DNA from: an uncultured Spirochaetia bacterium
GTDB taxonomy: Bacteria; Spirochaetota; Spirochaetia; SZUA-6; Bin103
Length of the DNA: 64,000 nt
Assembly: GCA_958296075.1 (NCBI GenBank)
Contig: CATQHW010000002.1
Location: 310,001-374,000, forward strand
Reading direction: 5' to 3'
The notes below the pieces were generated by a model that was not told where the DNA came from, searched no databases, and was given only the letters and a program-made list of their open reading frames with translations. Position 1 is the stretch's first letter. Each line of letters opens with the position of its first letter. Shown here one piece after another: positions 58,650-64,000 of the stretch. The position numbers were made by a program, and so were the translations under genes.

Positions 58650-59935
58650 CGTTGCTGTTGCGCGGCGGGCGCGTAGTAGACCCGCGCAACGACGCGGATC
58701 GCGTGTGCGACCTGCTCATCCGCGACGGCGTCGTAGCCTCGACGGACGCGGACCCCGCGACGGCGGCGGACCGAACCATCGATTGCCGCGGACAGGTGGT
58801 GACGCCAGGGCTGATCGACCTGCACGTCCACCTGCGGGAACCGGGGTTCGAGTACAAGGAGGACCTGCGCAGCGGCCTCGCCGCGGCGGTCGCCGCCGGC
58901 TTCACCGGCGTCTGCCCGATGCCCAACACCCGGCCCATCTCCGACAGCCGCCCCGGCGTGGAGTTCCTGATTCGGGAGGCGCGCCGCATCGGGCTGGCGC
59001 AGCTCTGGCCGGTCGGCGCGGTCACCATGGGCCAGGAAGGACGGCAGCTCACCGAGTTCGGCCAGCTCCGCAAGGGGGGCGCGGTGGCGCTGTCGGACGA
59101 CGGCCAGCCGATCTCCGACTCGATGGTGATGCGCCGCAGCCTGGAGTACGCGCTGAAGTTCGATCTGCCGATCTTCGTCCATGCCGAGGACACCGGCCTG
59201 TCCGGCGACGGCGCCATGAACGAGGGGTTGGCCGCCACGCGGATGGGGCTGTCCGGCAGCCCCTGCGCCGCCGAGAGCGCGATGGTCGCCCGCGACATCC
59301 AGATCGCCGCGCTGACCGGCGGGCGCGCGCACTTCCTGCACGTCTCCTGCGCCCGCTCGGTGGAGCTGATCCGCATGGCCAAGCGCGATGGCATCGCGGT
59401 CACCGCCGAGACCTGCCCGCACTACTGGGAGCTCACCGACGAGGCGGTGGACGGCTACCGCACGGACGCCAAGATGTATCCGCCGCTCCGCTCGGAAGCG
59501 GACCGCGCGGCGATCCGGGTGGCGCTGGCCGACGGGGTCATCGACACGATCGGCAGCGATCACGCCCCGCATGCCCCGTATGAGAAGGCGTTGGAGTTCC
59601 GCAACGCGCCCAACGGCATCATCGGCCTGGAGACGACCGTGCCGCTGGCGCTGAACCTGATCCGCGGCGATCTGATCGACTGGCCGCGGTTCGTGCGCTG
59701 CCTGTCGACCAATCCGGCGGCGGTCATCGGCGTCGACCGCGGCCATCTGTCGGTCGGTGCGGTCGCCGACGTCACCGTGATCGACCCCGCCGCGTCGTGG
59801 GTGGTCGGCCGCGACACGATCCGGTCGAAGTCGATCAACACCCCCTTCCTGGGCGCCGCCATGACCGGGCGGGCGACCGCCTGCATCGTCGGCGGCCACG
59901 TGCTGATGGCGTCGGGCCGCATGGAGGCGTCGTGA
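58646..59935 (+). CDS. pyrC: Dihydroorotase, class I
   Basis: Zinc amidohydrolase closing carbamoyl-aspartate to dihydroorotate. Motifs: TPGLIDLHVHLREPGFEYKEDL (the HxH metal ligands), IFVHAEDTGL, GRAHFLHVSCARS, AETCPHYWELTDE and GSDHAPHAPYEK. It has 429 residues, typical of class I. It overlaps pyrB at its start and carA at its end by four bases each. Confidence 0.93.
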   Translation: MTLLLRGGRVVDPRNDADRVCDLLIRDGVVASTDADPATAADRTIDCRGQVVTPGLIDLHVHLREPGFEYKEDLRSGLAAAVAAGFTGVCPMPNTRPISDSRPGVEFLIREARRIGLAQLWPVGAVTMGQEGRQLTEFGQLRKGGAVALSDDGQPISDSMVMRRSLEYALKFDLPIFVHAEDTGLSGDGAMNEGLAATRMGLSGSPCAAESAMVARDIQIAALTGGRAHFLHVSCARSVELIRMAKRDGIAVTAETCPHYWELTDEAVDGYRTDAKMYPPLRSEADRAAIRVALADGVIDTIGSDHAPHAPYEKALEFRNAPNGIIGLETTVPLALNLIRGDLIDWPRFVRCLSTNPAAVIGVDRGHLSVGAVADVTVIDPAASWVVGRDTIRSKSINTPFLGAAMTGRATACIVGGHVLMASGRMEAS

Positions 59936-61038
59936 GCCCCGCGGCCGGCAGCGCGGACCGGCAGGCGATGCTGGCGCTGGAGGACGGGCGGGTCTTCCAC
60001 GGCGCCCGCTTCGGCGCCGAAGGTACGTGCGACGGCGAGGTCGTCTTCAACACCAGCATGACCGGCTACCAGGAGATCATCACCGACCCCTCCTACAAGG
60101 GGCAGATCGTCTGCATGACCTACCCGCTCATCGGCAACTACGGCGTCAATGAGGAAGACCCGGAGTCGGCCGGCCCGCAGGCGGAGGGGCTCGTCATCAA
60201 GGAGCTGTCGCCGATCGTCTCCAACTGGCGCGCCACCGGAGACCTCTCCGCGTACCTGCAAGCCGCCGGCGTGATCGGCATCGAGGGGATCGACACGCGG
60301 GCGCTGACCCGGCACATCCGCCGGGCCGGCGCGCTCAAGGCGGTCCTGACCACGGAGGAGATGTCGGAGGCGGATGCCGTGGCGCTGGCCGACCGCTCGC
60401 CCGGGCTGATCGGCCGCGACCTGGTCGCCACCGTCACCTGCGCCGAGCCGTATGTCTACAGCGCCGAGGGCGCCTGGCACGTGGTGGCGGTCGACTGCGG
60501 CATCAAGACCAACATCCTGCGCCTGCTGGCCGCGCGCGGCTGCCGCGTCACGGTGGTGCCGGCCTCCACGCCGGCCGCCGGCATCCTGGCGCTCAGCCCG
60601 GACGGCCTGTTCCTGTCCAACGGACCCGGCGACCCCGACGGTCCGGTCTACCTGATCGAAGCGGTGCGCGCGTTGATCGGCGCTCTGCCGGTGTTCGGCA
60701 TCTGCCTGGGCCAGCAGATCACCGCCCTGGCCGCCGGCGGCGAGTGCTACAAGCTCAAGTTCGGACACCACGGCGGCAACCACCCGGTCAAGGACCTGGC
60801 CACCGGCTCGGTCGCCATCACCTCCCAGAACCACGGCTTCGCGGTGCGGCTCGACTCGCTGCCCGCCGACTACCGTCTGACGCAGGTCAACCTCAACGAC
60901 GACACCGTGGAGGGGATCGAACACCGCGACCTGCCGGTGTACGCTATCCAGTACCACCCGGAGGCGGCGCCCGGCCCGCACGACGCCCGCCCGCTGTTCG
61001 ACCGCTTCATCGCCGACATGGCGGCGGCCCGCCGATGA
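59932..61038 (+). CDS. carA: Carbamoyl-phosphate synthase small subunit
   Basis: Glutaminase subunit that supplies ammonia to CarB. The N-terminal domain shows FNTSMTGYQEIITDPSYKGQIV. The class-I amidotransferase part has FLSNGPGDPDG, the catalytic Cys in VFGICLGQQI and the His-Glu pair in YAIQYHPEAAPGPHD. It has 368 residues. The GTG overlaps the pyrC stop. carB is separated from it by a small unrelated gene. Confidence 0.95.
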   Translation: MSPAAGSADRQAMLALEDGRVFHGARFGAEGTCDGEVVFNTSMTGYQEIITDPSYKGQIVCMTYPLIGNYGVNEEDPESAGPQAEGLVIKELSPIVSNWRATGDLSAYLQAAGVIGIEGIDTRALTRHIRRAGALKAVLTTEEMSEADAVALADRSPGLIGRDLVATVTCAEPYVYSAEGAWHVVAVDCGIKTNILRLLAARGCRVTVVPASTPAAGILALSPDGLFLSNGPGDPDGPVYLIEAVRALIGALPVFGICLGQQITALAAGGECYKLKFGHHGGNHPVKDLATGSVAITSQNHGFAVRLDSLPADYRLTQVNLNDDTVEGIEHRDLPVYAIQYHPEAAPGPHDARPLFDRFIADMAAARR

Positions 61039-61054
61039 TCGAGAGCGGATCAGG

Positions 61055-61331
61055 ATGGAAGTCAAGGAAGCGGTAAAGAGAGCTCTCGAATACGTTGCAG
61101 AGGTGTTTTCGGAAGGGGGCCTCGCCAATCTGGGATTGGAGGAGGTGATATACGATGATCGGCACGCACGATGGAAAGTGACGGTCGGATTCTCACGGCC
61201 GTGGGACTATCCGCAGCGCGTTATAGGAGTGGGACGGCCGACCAACAGGACCTACAAGGTAGTGGAAAGTTCGTGATTCCGACGGCAAGGCGACCGCCAT
61301 CAGAATGCGGGAAGTGGGTGCCGATGAATAG
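61055..61331 (+). CDS. Small unknown protein inserted between carA and carB, probable frameshift
   Basis: It begins MEVKEAVKRALEYVAEVFSEGGLANLGLEEVIYDDRHARWKVTVGFSRPWDYP. The first frame stops at 61276 (73 residues), but a +1 shift near 61265 gives DSDGKATAIRMREVGADE and a stop at 61329-61331, which completes a typical beta-strand end (about 91 residues). I know no function. Codons and base composition are AT-richer than in carA and carB, so it looks like a late arrival into the pyr operon. Confidence 0.5.
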
Positions 61332-61343
61332 CGTGCTCGTCTA

Positions 61344-64000
<2,657 letters not shown>

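Overview
The window comes from a GC-rich bacterium (roughly 65-70% G+C in the housekeeping parts). The best clue to lineage is the isoprenoid cluster: HMG-CoA synthase, HMG-CoA reductase, diphosphomevalonate decarboxylase, phosphomevalonate kinase and mevalonate kinase, in the order I know from Borrelia. A GC-rich spirochaete (Spirochaetaceae-like, free-living or symbiont) is my working guess; it is inference, because no rRNA gene is present.

Left housekeeping block (1-23.3 kb, almost all + strand): the 3' end of mnmE, then mnmG, a ferredoxin-reductase-like flavoprotein and miaB; the translationally coupled mevalonate operon (4.6-10.2 kb); DoxX, a PD40 lipoprotein and a KefB/CPA2-type antiporter; a PTS EIIA-like protein and a lone dihydrolipoyl acyltransferase E2; a sulfur-carrier cysteine-synthesis cassette (cysM, JAMM peptidase, CysO-MoeB-rhodanese fusion); a lipoprotein; leuC-leuD-ilvD; an NAD-dependent epimerase; and a small ribbon-helix-helix-like protein. 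Between 2.1 and 5.0 kb four consecutive genes carry about eleven single-base frame breaks, which looks like consensus error rather than decay.

Accessory/defence island (23.3-56.9 kb): it is bounded on both sides, and interrupted in the middle, by three paralogous AAA-ATPase/PD-(D/E)XK genes (left one on +, the other two on -). Inside, on the - strand, are the parts of what looks like one multi-gene defence system: an SNF2 helicase with a C-terminal DUF3883/Mrr-like domain (46.8-50.3 kb), an NYN-domain protein, a DUF1156 adenine methyltransferase, an OLD-like ATPase/TOPRIM protein and a DUF499 ATPase (25.1-35.0 kb). Between helicase and methylase lie a complete E2-only CBASS operon (CD-NTase, E2-like protein, patatin phospholipase; AT-richer), a divergent XRE-ImmA regulator with a PIN protein, toxin-antitoxin and transposon-end debris, and an ATPase plus PD-(D/E)XK-like pair. 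Two further ATPase-nuclease families and a GLUG-repeat exported protein close the island.

Right housekeeping block (57.0-64 kb, + strand): pyrR-pyrB-pyrC-carA-(small unknown gene)-carB, preceded by a promoter and a clear PyrR-binding hairpin; carB runs off the window. No rRNA, tRNA or CRISPR array was found.
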